Assembly: GCA_018398585.1 (NCBI GenBank)
Contig: JAGTTD010000015.1
Coordinates: forward strand, 27,547,478-27,611,477
Source of the DNA: Simmondsia chinensis
Lineage: Eukaryota; Streptophyta; Magnoliopsida; Caryophyllales; Simmondsiaceae
Direction of reading: 5' to 3'
DNA: 64,000 bases
Made by a program: the position numbers and the translations under genes. Every line of letters starts with the position of its first letter. Position 1 is the stretch's first letter. Positions 22,446 through 32,789 of the stretch are shown here, one piece after another. Under the pieces are notes generated by a model, which worked only from the letters and a program-made list of their open reading frames with translations, was not told where the DNA came from and ran no database searches.

Positions 22446-23386
22446 TGTTGTATAATTGGTCCCTATATGACTTAACTATGTCTTTTATTAAATTAGCCAA
22501 GTAGTGTTTCAAATATTATAGATCAATGGTTGTATTATTGAGTGGCATGTATGGTAAATATTAATATGTAAAGGGTTGAGTTTAAAATGTTAAAATCAGG
22601 TCATGAGGTAAGATGACCAAATAGCCCCTACCCGTGTGCTTTATTTGCCTGCCCGTGCTTCTCCTGTGCTGCCCGAAGCTTCCTGAGGAAGCTTCCCAAA
22701 ATCTGTTAAAAGGATGGCTGACGCCCCTGTTTGTGTTTCTTGTGGGAAGATCTGGTCCGTTGATTTGGGATGCGTGAACGGCTGAGATTGGCTTGGGAGC
22801 CTTGCCACGGATTGCCCTATGTGTGCTTATATAAGGGCACCCATTTTAGGGTTCCTGTACGACTTTTCACTTTTTCCTCCTCTTCAGCCACCGCCTCCTC
22901 TCTCCATCTTCTCTGTGGCGATTTTGAGGCGATTCAGAGGCGATCGAAGGCGATCTTCCTAATCCGTGGGTGTGAATGCTTCCTAGTCCGATTCTTGGTA
23001 GTTTGGAGCATTAAGAAGCCCTTGTTGGCTTCGGTTGTGAGTATTCTTTCTCCTTACTCTTTGTTCTTGTTTCGGTTAGGGTTTCTACCTTAGAAGCTTG
23101 AAAGATCTGTCTGTATTAAGTTGTATTTGCTGTTCTTTAGTCTGTAATATCTTGACCTTGACTAATAGTGGATAGACTTCCCTAGAAATAGAGAGCTGTG
23201 GAGTAGGTCCTTATTATAAGGCTGAACCAAGTAAAATCTTGGTGTTGTCGTTGTGTGTTTGAGCAGATTTTCATTATTTGATATTTTCTTAACTGGCAGT
23301 TAAAGGTTCATAGTTAGATATGAAATTTTATAACATATTGTCAAAGTTTTCTTGAAGGTCCAAAAGTTTATATCTAAAACTCAACA
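22446..23386 (+). repeat. 3' LTR of copia-B
   Basis: It is 941 bp and uninterrupted, and it shows what the 5' LTR looked like before element N inserted. It lacks a 32-bp segment including one arm of the inverted repeat at 15216-15241. A purine-rich ACCAAGGTGGAGAAT precedes it, and the GCAGC TSD follows. Confidence 0.9.
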
Positions 23387-23391
23387 GCAGC

Positions 23392-24576
23392 TTTATACGC
23401 TACTTGGATTTCGATCATTCATGTCACAGACCATTTCGATAGTTCATGTCGCTGACCACGAGCAAAGCTGGCTTGCATTGCTTTATTTTGCTTATGTTCC
23501 GCTTCCAACTCGTGATGTTCTTTTAATATTTCTTCTTATTTCTTTCTTTTGCTCGTTATTATTATAGAAACCCTCTCTATACTCCTTTTAATTATCCAAA
23601 AAAACAAATCAATTAATAATTTATGAACCATTAGATAAGTCCACTCTCAAGTTCAACCTTTCTATATAAATCATTTCCCAAAACAAAACCCTTGTATAAT
23701 AATGCATTGAATTGATAATTTTTTTTAACACTTTTTTTTTTTTACATTTAAAAATAATAAATGTTAATGTTTCTTCAAAACACAAAATCTACATAATTAA
23801 CGGGCTTCCACTTCTCTTGGCAGCGAATAAAATTATGTTTTCATACATTTTTTTAAACTAAAAAATCCCCGTACAATGCACGGTTTGTTATTATTATTAT
23901 TTTTTATATTTTAATTAAATTTTTTTTCTGAATTATTGTGTGCTCTTAAAAAATAGGGTGGGTAAATGTATCATACTAAGGAAGTTTTAAAGGAGTCAAT
24001 CCAATCCGATTCATTATTAAATAGGTCGGAAAATCTAAAGCTTATCCCATCCAATTAATTAATGGGCAACTTGTGAGTTACGCGTTTAATAATATATTGA
24101 CTTTTTTTTGTCAATTTATAAATTATATTTTACGAGTGATAGTAAAGTAAACAATAATGATATTTATAATTGGTAAAATAAATTATAAATTAATTTAACC
24201 AAATATAATTTAAATTATCTTATTTTAATATAAGATAAAAAGATACATGTAATGAAAGTAATATACCATCAAATAACCTAATATAACAAGTGGTGCACAT
24301 CGGTCCAAGATTGGAGCGGACCGAAAACTGTACTACTTAAAATCATGAGAATGAGAACCAAACCAATTAAAATCGGGTCAGTCTAGTCCAACAAGAAAAA
24401 TGTTGCCATATAAAAGTTGAAAACTTGGAAATAATAATAATGGTGTAATATGCATAATATATATATAATTTAATGATAATTATACAAAAAATATAAATAA
24501 TTAATAAATAAAAATAAATATTTAATTTTCTAAAATTTAATATTTTTAGATGCATATAGTATATAATATTTATACG
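23392..24576. other. AT-rich flank with an AIR12-promoter-like remnant
   Basis: No gene is supported. Around 23627-23690, CCATTAGATAAGTCCACTCT and CTATATAAATC resemble the sequence just upstream of AIR12 (AAAAAGTCCACTCTG, CTATATAACC near 31027-31066). The rest is low-complexity AT-rich DNA. Confidence 0.4.
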
Positions 24577-24597
24577 TTAAAATTATGTATATGGATC

Positions 24598-24810
24598 ATA
24601 CCCAGTGCCTCAAGGGGTCCCACCTACGCAGGATGTGGGGGGGTAGATGTACGCAGCCTTCCCCCTTCAGGGTGTTAACCTGAAGAAATGATGTTTTCCT
24701 GTGCCTCCAACCTAAGGGTGAGGACTTCCTAGGAGGTCACCCATCCCCAAGCACGCTTAACTTCGGAGTTCTAACGGGATCCGGTGACGGCATGTTGGTG
24801 CCCTCTTTGG
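24598..24810 (-). mobile_element. 5S rRNA-headed SINE with RTE LINE tail, copy 1
   Basis: On the minus strand the 213-bp unit begins with a 5S rRNA-like head: CACCGGATCCCGTTAGAACT, then CCGAAGTTAAGCGTGCTTGG and GATGGGTGACCTCCTAGGAA. It continues as GTCCTCACCCTTAGGTTGG into the tail shared with the LINE at 48588-49711 and ends GAGGCACTGGGTATG. A 15-16-nt piece of 5S (CGAGAGTAGTACTAG in the gene) is deleted. It is flanked by a 21-bp direct repeat with two mismatches (24577-24597 and 24811-24831), the mark of LINE-driven insertion. The 5S internal promoter region is largely present, so the unit could be transcribed by RNA polymerase III. Confidence 0.85.
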
Positions 24811-25164
24811 TTAAAATTAGGTATATAGATCCAAAATATCTAATGATAAACTAATGTTGGTCAGTTTTTGGTCCGATCCTAGGATTGGACCGAAGGCCAA
24901 TTAAGTCCATATAATAGGATTGAAGACCAAACTGACATATGATCGATCTGGTCCGGTCCTTGACCGAAATGGCCAGTCGAGTCTGGTCAAATTTTGTTCA
25001 TTCTTAAATATAACAATCCAAAACGGGCTAAACATGTAGAAAACAGTTTAAACTGGATAATCCAAATTTCGTGCAACTTAAAAGAACCTAACCCAAACCC
25101 ACTATTTTTATATCATACTTCTATAATTTTGATCCAAATTTTACCAACCTGAAATAAGTAGCAA

Positions 25165-25262
25165 GACATTAAATCTTGGATAGTTTGTTACTCAATGATT
25201 TTCCATCATTAGAAATGTCCAACCCTCAACCTTCTTCAATACAACCTCCCTATGTAACCCTC
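25165..25262 (+). repeat. Duplicated AIR12 upstream region without the gene
   Basis: AAATCTTGGATAGTTTGTTA, GTCCAACCCTCAACC, TCAATACAACCTCCC and TATGTAACCCTCATTAA match, in order and spacing, the segment 30985-31080 directly upstream of AIR12. The sequence after it is not AIR12 coding DNA. It contains two copies of AGCCGACTCTTCATTA, 49 bp apart. This may be a promoter remnant from a lost tandem AIR12 paralogue. Confidence 0.55.
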
Positions 25263-25531
25263 ATTAAACCTTACTTATTTATTAGCCGACTCTTCATTAA
25301 ATCAGACCCAAACGCATTCAAAATTTCTCAGCCGACTCTTCATTATTATGTTTATCTATTGCATGTTTTGTTTATCTACAGGCCTCTCTAACTGTTTATT
25401 TATTTCATAGGAAATACTAAGTGGGGCGTGTAGTTAGGCTTGAGTACAACTCTTATCTTATCGAACCTCGTCTCAAACATAAATAATCACATACTGCCAA
25501 ATTCACCATAAACTGTAGTACTATACCCATG
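25263..25531. other. Intergenic, no supported gene
   Basis: AT-rich sequence between the duplicated promoter remnant and copia-C. Only a short ORF of no recognised family is seen. Confidence 0.4.
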
Positions 25532-25536
25532 AAATA

Positions 25537-25872
25537 TGTAAAAACTTAAGATAGAATGTTGAGAAAGAAAAGTTGTATATGGATGATCAAGAAATGAAAC
25601 AAGACTATCCTATTTATACTAGATAAAGGATACACCCAATCATCTTCTCAAGCTAAAAGTTACAAAGAATAAAACAAAGTTAAAGCAAGTAGTAAAGGCC
25701 CATTGTGGCCGGTTGGGAGAGGGAGAGGAAGAGACTAAAAATCTAGTAAAATATCTACCTACTCACTAATTACATGGAAGAATCTAGAAAAGAATATGCT
25801 AAGAATAAATATAGATATTAAAGTATACAAATACAAATACGAGGACAAGAATACGAAATACTAATCTCAACA
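25537..25872 (-). repeat. 3' LTR of copia-C
   Basis: 336 bp, aligned with 30381-30698. It is longer than the other LTR by an AATACGAGGACAAG-type segment near its inner end. Confidence 0.88.
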
Positions 25873-25879
25873 CTCCCCC

Positions 25880-28800
25880 TCAAGTTGGAGCATGCAAGTT
25901 CACAATGCCCAACTTGCCGAGAAATGAACCATGTGTCGAACTGCCAAGTGCTTTAGTGAAAATATCGACTACTTGTCCCCCGGTGTGAACGTAGGCTGTG
26001 GCAATCTCCTTGGATAGTAATTTGTCTCGGACAAAGTGATAGTCAATTTCAATGTGCTTTATTCTTTCGTGAAATACAGGATTAGAAGCAATATGAAGAG
26101 CTGTCTGATTATCATAAAAGAGCAAAACTGGTTCGTTAGTAGGAACAACAAGATCATTTAACAACCGACGTAACCAAGTCATTTCACTAGTTGTGGATGC
26201 CATGGATCGGTATTCTGCTTCTGTAGAAGAACGGGAAACAACAGTTTGTTTCTTGGACCGCCATGAAATAGGCGCATCACCCAAGAAAACAATAAAACCT
26301 GTCGTTGATAGTCTGGTGGTGGGACATCCAGCCCAATCAGCATCATAGTAAGCACGGAGTTTGAGATCACAAGCGGATGGAAAGAGTATTCCTTGACCCG
26401 GAGTCCCTTTCAGATAACGGAGGACCCTCATGACGGCATCAAGATGAGGTACTCGAGGATCATGCATAAACTGACTCAAAATCCGAACAGCATAACAAAT
26501 GTTAGGACGAGTTATCGTTAAGTACAACAACCACCCAACTAGCCGCCTATACTGACCCCCATCTTCCACGGGCTTGCCTAATCCATGATTCTGCCCCATC
26601 GGTGTAAAAACAGGTTTTGCTCCTAGGAGTCTGGTCTCACTAATAATGTCAAGGGCATATTTTCTTTGACTCAACATTAACCCCCTTTTGGAACGGGCGA
26701 CCTCAATCCCTAAAAAGTACTTTGCTGGGCCCAAGTCCTTTATCCCAAACATTTCATTCAAAACATTTTTAATTTCTGCAATATGATCCATGTCATTTCC
26801 AGGTATAAGGAAATCGTCAACATAAATGAGAATAGCAGTGCATGTTGACCCACGCATAAAAGTGAATAAGGAATAATCAGCTCTGGATTGTTGAAAACCA
26901 TGTTTAATTAAGGTTGAGGTGAATTTCTGATTCCAGTTCCGAGAGGCCTATTTAAGTCCATAAAGGGACTTACGAAGGCGAAAAACCTTGCCATCATGTT
27001 TACGCTCAAAACCCTATGGTAATTTCATGTAAACTTCTTCATCCAAGTCCCCATGAAGAAAAGTGTTATTTAAATCTAATTGTTGGATTATCCAACTCCG
27101 AGCCGTGGCTACGGCTAAAATGCAACGAACAGTTATAAGTTTAGCTACAGGGGCAAAAGTATCATGGTAGTCTATACCTTCTACCTGAGTATATCCCTTT
27201 GCAACAAGACGAGCCTTGTACCTCTCAATCGTCCCATCTGACTTATATTTGACTTTGTAGACCCAATTTGAGTCTATAGCTCTCTTTCCAGTTGGCAAAG
27301 CCTCAAGCGTCCATGTGTTGTTTTGTTCAAGTGCCTTGATCTCCTTCTCCATAGCTTCCCTCCATTGCTCATATTGTACGACCTGATTAAAATTTTTTGG
27401 CTTATCACATGAAGTGATGGCATTCAAAAGTGTTGAGTGAGTGTCAGAAAATTGTGCGTTAGAAACAAAATTTGAGAGAGGATATAAAATACCAGAGTTG
27501 ACTGACGGAGTGGGAGTGGGAGAATGGGCTATAGAAGGCAGAACCTCTGTTATATAGTCTTGATATTTGACGGACATAGACCAAACTCTAGCACTTCTTC
27601 TTATGACCCCTTCTTCATTGAGGGGAACGCCCCCTACTGGTACTGTTGGCCCTTCGGCCAGGCCCTCCTCCGGTCCCTAGAGGACCAGCTCAGGTTCTGC
27701 AGGACCGGCCAAAGGAGGGCCGGTCCGCTGCTGCTGCAGAACCGGTCCAGTCGGGACCAGTTCTGTAGTGTACTGCTGCTGCTACCGAACCGGTCCAGTC
27801 GGGACCGGTGCTGCCGTGTCGGTGGTAAAAAAATCATGCCTTAGGACCTTGTTGTGCCCTTCATGCGTAGGCCCCGATGTATCAATTTTTAAAAAGGCCA
27901 TATTGTCTTCATAAAATCGAACATTCCTAGAAACAACGATCTTATGTTCATCCACGCTATATATTTTATATCCCTTTTGACCATGGGGATACCCTACAAA
28001 TATTCCTGGTGAAGCTCGTTTATCGAGTTTGTCATTGGTGCGATTTTTAACATGGTAATAACATAAGCATCCAAAAGTCCTCAAATGATTAAATGACGGG
28101 GTTTGCCCATTAACAATTCGTAAGGACTCTTATGACCAAGCAATGAAGAAGGCATCAAATTAATCAAGTAGGCAGCCGTTAAGACACACTCACCCCAAAA
28201 CCTCTTAGGAAGTCCTGCCTGAAATCGAAGTGCTCGCCCAACTTCCAACAAATGCTTATGCTTGCGTTCAACAACTCCGTTTTGTTGAGGTGTCCCGGTC
28301 AATGAAGTCTGGTATTGGATTCCATGTCTCGCATAGAAGTCTAACAACGGCCCATATTTAAACTCTTAACCGTTGTCGCTTCTCACTTGTTTGACCTACA
28401 AACCAAACTGAGTACCCACCATACGACAAAAATTCATGAGAATCCCATGTGCTTGGGATTTCTGTTTCATAAGATACACCCACGCGCATTGGCTATAATC
28501 ATCAACAATGGTAAGAAAAAAGCGTGCACCACTCAAAGAAATCATTCTACAGGGCCCCCAAATATCACAATGAATTAATTTAAAACAAACCCGAGTCTCA
28601 GAAACTGACAAAGGAAAAGGAGATCGTGCTTGTTTCGCATGATGACAAGTATCACAAACAACATTAGTCCTTTTAATGTTCAAATGCGGAAAAAATGAAA
28701 GCTTGTTGAAAGGAACATGACCCAAACGGCGGTGCCACAAAACTGCCTCTTTATTATTCTGAACCACGTGAGCCGAGGGAGCAACCGACTGCGTCTCGAG

Positions 28801-30231
28801 CAGATATAGCCCATTTCTCATTCTACCCACTCCAATCAGCCTCCTCGAATGTCGGTCCTGAAAGTAACAAAAATCAGGATAAATGGTTAACGTACAATTT
28901 TCATAACGTGTGAGTTTACTCACTGACAATAAGTTGCAATAAAAACCCGGCACGTACAACACATCATGGAGAATAAAATTGTCAAAAATCCGAACTTTCC
29001 CAATATGAGAAACCGTCAATGTTGTCCCGTTTGGTAATTTAACGGGTTTTACAATTTTGTTTGGCACAACATCAAACATGAGTGATAGTGAAGAAACCAT
29101 GTGATCGGTGGCCCCGATGTCAATAATCCAACTTTGATTTGAAATGAAAACTCGACCTGTCAGATTTATACTAGGTGAGACCGAACTTTGTCCAAGTAGC
29201 GACAAGAGGTGCTGATAATGGCTGGCAGATAGCCCGACAATGGGGCTGTCACCCGTCGGTTCTTCACTGCCGCAGTGAACCGCAGCTGCTGCTGCGCTTC
29301 CGGGTGTCCCGACCAACTTTGGCCCTTGCTTCTTCCAACCTGGAGGATATCCAATCAATTCAAAACACCTCTCCTTGGTGTGTCCCTGTTTCTTACAGTG
29401 AGAACAGGTAAAACGATTAGTGTGACGGGAATTATTTCCCATGGAAGAGCCTCCTGGCCCCTTCGCTGTCAAGACCGCAGCTTCGGGCATCACAAGTGAG
29501 CCCGCTGCCAAGCTTTGCTGCTTCTCTTCCTAACATAACACTGAATACGCACTTCCCACAGAGGTTAAAGGTTTAGTGTTCATAAGGATTGAACGCACAG
29601 TTGAAAAGGAAGGATCAAGACCCATCAAAAGGTCCAACAATTTTTCCATATCACAAATTTGTAAAAAAGCTTTGGCATGTCCACAAGTGCATGGCGGGAT
29701 CTCAACTAGCGTATACAATTCATCCCAAAAGGATCTCAACTTAGTAAAATAAGTTGAAATAGGCAAATTGTCGTACTTCAAATGCGAGATCTTGCGTTTT
29801 AATTCGTAAATGTGAGGGACATTACCTTGAGGAAATCTCTCATGCAAATCAAGCCAAATATCATGTGCAGTTTCTAAATAGGTAATACTCTTATTAATCT
29901 CTTTCGACACAAAATTTGAGAGCCAAGTTGCAACCATGAAGTCACATGCACTCCAAGTTTCAAAGTCCGGTGAATCTTCATCCGGTTTGGTAATACTACC
30001 ATCAAGAAATCCAATTTTTCTCTTTGCTTTTAAAACCTTTAGTATAGCCCTTCTCCAAGAAGGATAATTGGGTCCTGTTAAAGTGTTTTGGACAAAAATC
30101 AAGCCGGGATTAACCGAGGGATGCAGATAAAACGGTGAGTTAACATCAATAACTACCCCTGTCAGGAGACCCGGCATGACAGTTTGATCATTATTTGCTT
30201 GAGTAGTCTCGTTATTGTTAACACCCGCCAT
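25880..30231 (-). pseudogene. gag-pol polyprotein of copia-C, broken
   Basis: Reading on the minus strand from ATG at 30231, gag (30231-29530) is followed after a stop by the zinc knuckle CSHCKKQGHTKERC, the protease-region motif DIGATDHM (the usual D(S/T)GA altered) and pre-integrase (LWHRRLGH) to 28396. Integrase continues in 28347-28081 ([14 protein letters not shown]). A frameshift near 28081 is followed by 28084-27782, then reverse transcriptase in 27577-27014 ([14 protein letters not shown]) and 26857-25880 (YVDDFLIPG, then RNase H with YDNQTALHIASNP and VDIFTKAL). At least five in-frame stops and one frameshift are present. The linker before reverse transcriptase holds repeated ACCGGTCC palindromes. 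Confidence 0.88.
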
Positions 30232-30380
30232 ATTCTACCAAACCAAAACACAAAAACAAGCACAAGAAGCAAAGGGAAAAGAACAACTCACAAATGCACT
30301 CCAAAGAGTGCTTCGGCAGTGAGCTAGGAGGAAGGAAAAAAACGCCACTTAATGCAAGATTGGAACTTGCTCTAATACCA

Positions 30381-30698
30381 TGTAAGAACTTAAGATAGAA
30401 TGTTGAGAAAGAAAAGTTGTATATGGATGATCAAGAAATGAAATAAGACTACCCTATTTATACTAGATGAAGGACACACCCAATCATCTTCTCAAGCTAA
30501 GAGTTACAAAGAATAAAACAAAGTCAAAGCAAGTAGTAAAGGCCCATTGTGGCCGGTTGGGAGAGGGAAAGGAAGAGACTAAAAATCTATCAAAATATCT
30601 ACCTACTCACTAATTACATGGAAGAATTTAGAAAAGAATATCCTAGGAATAAATACAGATACTAAAGTATACAATTACAAATACTACTAATTTCAACA
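30381..30698 (-). repeat. 5' LTR of copia-C
   Basis: This 318-bp LTR lies next to the primer site at 30369-30380. Its outer end at 30698 is followed by the AAATA TSD. Confidence 0.88.
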
Positions 30699-31058
30699 AA
30701 ATATGCTAATATAACTATAAAACGGTTTGGACGTATATAAAACAAGTAGACGCAACTCAAACTTAAATTTAACCAAATTATCTAAACGGTTTAAGTGTCA
30801 ATCCAAATTTTTGCCCAACTCCAAAAATGTTTGACCAACTCATTTAGTTTTTCATATCGTATTTATATAATTAATGTATCACATTCTACCAAACCAAACC
30901 AATATCATTCCAACATTTTAAAGTATTAAAAAAAATTATGAAAATTGAAAAATATATATATATATATAATTACCAAAACAACCAAATCTTGAATTGGTTT
31001 GTTACTTATAATAATCTCCCCATCGTTAAAAAGTCCACTCTGTCTCATCAATCCTCCC

Positions 31059-31066
31059 TATATAAC
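31059..31066 (+). promoter_or_regulatory. Putative TATA box of AIR12
   Basis: CTATATAA lies 41-48 bp upstream of the AIR12 start codon, so the 5' UTR would be very short (about 15-20 nt). Its surroundings are duplicated at 25165-25262. The about 350 bp between copia-C and this box (30704-31050) are AT-rich with a (TA)n run and hold no other recognised feature. Confidence 0.5.
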
Positions 31067-31106
31067 CTCCATTAACACACACCTCTTTTCCTCCTCCTTC
31101 ACAACA

Positions 31107-31859
31107 ATGGCGTCCCTTTCCTCTCTCTCTCTTTCTTTCTCTCTCTTCTTTCTCTCCCTCTCTCTCCTCCCTTCTTCCCTCTCTCTCTCCTGCAACTCCC
31201 TCACCTTCTCCTCCAACAAAACCTTCCAAACCTGCGAGTCACTCCCCACGCTTGACGCCGTCCTCCACTGGACCTATGACTCGCCCAAGTCCGAGCTTTC
31301 CATGGCCTTCACCGCACCCCCGCCAAACCCAGATGGCTGGGTGTCTTGGGGTCTTAACCCATCTGGGTCCGGCATGGCTGGGACTCAAGCTTTGATCGCA
31401 TTCAAGCAAAACGGCAGCGTTTCAGTGGGTACTTATGATATTCAATCTTACCATGCAGTGGTTAAAGGACCCATCTCGTACAATGTGTCTGACGCCAGCG
31501 CTGAGGTGGCCGGTGGGAGGATCAGTATCTTTGCCACGTGGGCACTTCCCAAGGCGGGACCCACGGCCAACCAGGTGTGGCAGGTGGGTCCCGTTGTGGG
31601 TGGGATGCCAGGTAAGCATGCGTTTCAGCCGGCGAATTTGGGGTCTACGGGGAAGCTGAGTCTCGCCGGCGGCAAGGTGGTCTCGCCGGCGGGATCTCCG
31701 GCTGAATCTCCTGCTGTGGCGGGCGGTGAGACAGCGGGTACTGCAGCGTCGTCCCCGGCTCCGGCGGCGGGGAAGAATGGTGCAGGGGAGGGGATGATAG
31801 TGTCGGGGGTGAGCGTGGGGTTGGGTTTGCTTTTGGGGTTTGGTGCTTTGGCTTTATAA
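31107..31859 (+). CDS. AIR12: AIR12-type GPI-anchored DOMON (b-type cytochrome) protein
   Basis: This intronless gene of 250 codons is the only apparently functional host gene in the window. Residues 1-28 form a serine/leucine-rich signal peptide. A DOMON domain follows (about 45-178). Met90 (in GSGMAG) and His171 (in PGKHAF) correspond to the haem ligands known for Arabidopsis AIR12 (Met91, His175). Residues about 188-228 are Pro/Ala/Ser/Gly-rich, as in a cell-wall-facing linker. The last 20 residues are hydrophobic, a GPI-attachment signal. AIR12 proteins bind haem b at the outer plasma membrane and take part in apoplastic redox reactions; expression is auxin-linked in Arabidopsis. The ATG at 31107 is preferred over the upstream in-frame ATG at 30999 because it begins the signal peptide and follows the TATA box. 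The coding part is strongly GC-richer than its flanks. Confidence 0.92.
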   Translation: MASLSSLSLSFSLFFLSLSLLPSSLSLSCNSLTFSSNKTFQTCESLPTLDAVLHWTYDSPKSELSMAFTAPPPNPDGWVSWGLNPSGSGMAGTQALIAFKQNGSVSVGTYDIQSYHAVVKGPISYNVSDASAEVAGGRISIFATWALPKAGPTANQVWQVGPVVGGMPGKHAFQPANLGSTGKLSLAGGKVVSPAGSPAESPAVAGGETAGTAASSPAPAAGKNGAGEGMIVSGVSVGLGLLLGFGALAL

Positions 31860-32072
31860 GATAATAAAAAAGGTAACTAATTTGTTGAGAGTTCTTTTCT
31901 TTTACTGTTGATAGTTTTGTTTTGGATTTGATATTTGGAGAGCAAAAAGAGCAATAATATAACTTATAATCAATGGTAATATAGAATTATTTTATAAGTT
32001 ATAATCTTGCTCTGATAATAATAATTTTACACAAATAATAATATTGTCCTTTTGTTTTTATATGAATAGAAC
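31860..32072 (+). other. AIR12 3' flank
   Basis: Immediately after the stop come AATAATAAAAAAGG and several AATAAT/AATATA motifs that could serve as poly(A) signals. No other feature is seen up to the LINE-tail micro-insertion. Confidence 0.4.
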
Positions 32073-32086
32073 ATTTATATTTCAAT

Positions 32087-32132
32087 CTTAGCAACATGTT
32101 CAGTGTCCCAAGGGCTCTCGCCTAAATAGAGA
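32087..32132 (-). mobile_element. 46-bp RTE LINE-tail micro-insertion with 14-bp TSD
   Basis: A perfect direct repeat ATTTATATTTCAAT (32073-32086 and 32133-32146) encloses 46 bp. On the minus strand these read GCGAGAGCCCTTGGGACACT followed by GAACATG, the extreme 3' end of the LINE/SINE tail family. It is an extreme 5' truncation. Confidence 0.8.
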
Positions 32133-32597
32133 ATTTATATTTCAATGTTATGGTGTGATATATGGTATGAATTTGTTGTACATTTTTTTTAAAAGGGAAT
32201 TGCATGATCTCATTAATGAATGAAAGATATGTATAACTATAAACATCATGACACCATTGGATGATGATATCAACTAGTCGAATCAGTAAAGTCTATGGGA
32301 GACGATAATCAAGGATTGAGATCAAATTCTTCTCTCGATGGGGAGAGGGGTCTAGGAGTTGGGCGACGACTACCTCTTATACAACTTATGTGATATTTTT
32401 ATCAAATAATAAGTCAAAATGACACCAACAGCCATCGAAAATAATAAATGCGTTTATAACGAACATTACGGTGTTTTATTATCTAGTGAAATTAAGGTAT
32501 ATATTGAAGATATCTAACCGTTAGTACTTAGATTAGTTGTATATATAATGTCATAGACTGAACATTAAAATATATGAGATCATTTTATAGTGCTACT

Positions 32598-32773
32598 AGA
32601 AAAGTAGTACCAGAATGGGCGAGAGTAGTATCAGGATGGGTGACCTTATGGGAAGTTCTCACCTTTAGGTTGGGGGCACTGGGAAACAGCCTCTCCTAAA
32701 GGGGGAAGTCAGCGTACATCCGCCCCCTAGACTCTGCGTAGGCGGGAGAGGTTGAGGCACTGAGTATGTTCCT
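32598..32773 (+). mobile_element. 5S rRNA-headed SINE with RTE LINE tail, copy 2
   Basis: A perfect 16-bp TSD (ATTTTATAGTGCTACT at 32582-32597 and 32774-32789) encloses 176 bp. The unit starts inside 5S rRNA-like sequence (GGGCGAGAGTAGTATCAGGA, then TGGGTGACCTTATGGGAAG). It crosses the same 5S-to-tail junction as copy 1 (TTCTCACCTTTAGGTTGGGG) and ends GAGGCACTGAGTATG. Here the 5S intermediate element (GAGAGTAGTA) deleted from copy 1 is kept, while the 5' part of the head is truncated. Confidence 0.85.
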
Positions 32774-32789
32774 ATTTTATAGTGCTACT

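Larger units (their letters stand above)
14932..23386 (+). mobile_element. copia-B: Tork-type Ty1/copia element, inactive, with nested insertion
   Basis: The element is flanked by a perfect TSD, GCAGC (14927-14931 and 23387-23391). The LTRs begin TGTTGTATAATTGG and end AACTCAACA. The 5' LTR is split by element N. An initiator-Met primer site (TGGTATCAGAGC, 18303-18314) follows, then gag-pol. The gag start (MASARVDIERFDGRNNFNLW) and the LDSGCSLHMTSD protease region closely resemble those of copia-D, and both look like the Tork/Tnt1 group. Stops and frameshifts make it defective. Confidence 0.93.
25537..30698 (-). mobile_element. copia-C: Ale/Retrofit-like Ty1/copia element, inactive
   Basis: The element is on the minus strand and flanked by a perfect TSD, AAATA (25532-25536 and 30699-30703). 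It has short LTRs (336 and 318 bp) with TG...CA ends. A primer site directly abuts the 5' LTR (30369-30380, reading TGGTATTAGAGC on the minus strand). A polypurine tract (GAGGGGGAGTG, minus strand, about 25871-25881) precedes the 3' LTR. The gag start with FYLHPSVNPGLI..LTGPNYPSW resembles Ale/Retrofit-type elements. It lies antisense to AIR12, and its 5' LTR ends about 0.4 kb from that gene's start. Confidence 0.93.

Noticed and set aside
24718..24800. A 5S rRNA gene on the minus strand
   Set aside because: The 5S-like part lacks an internal stretch and its normal 5' and 3' ends, is fused to a LINE tail and is enclosed by a TSD. It is a SINE head, not a rRNA gene.
30999..31106. A 36-residue N-terminal extension of AIR12
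   Set aside because: The in-frame upstream ATG precedes the likely TATA box and would place residues before the signal peptide.
31026..31249. Minus-strand ORFs rich in Arg/Glu over the AIR12 start
   Set aside because: They are shadows of the serine/leucine-coding CT-rich signal peptide region.
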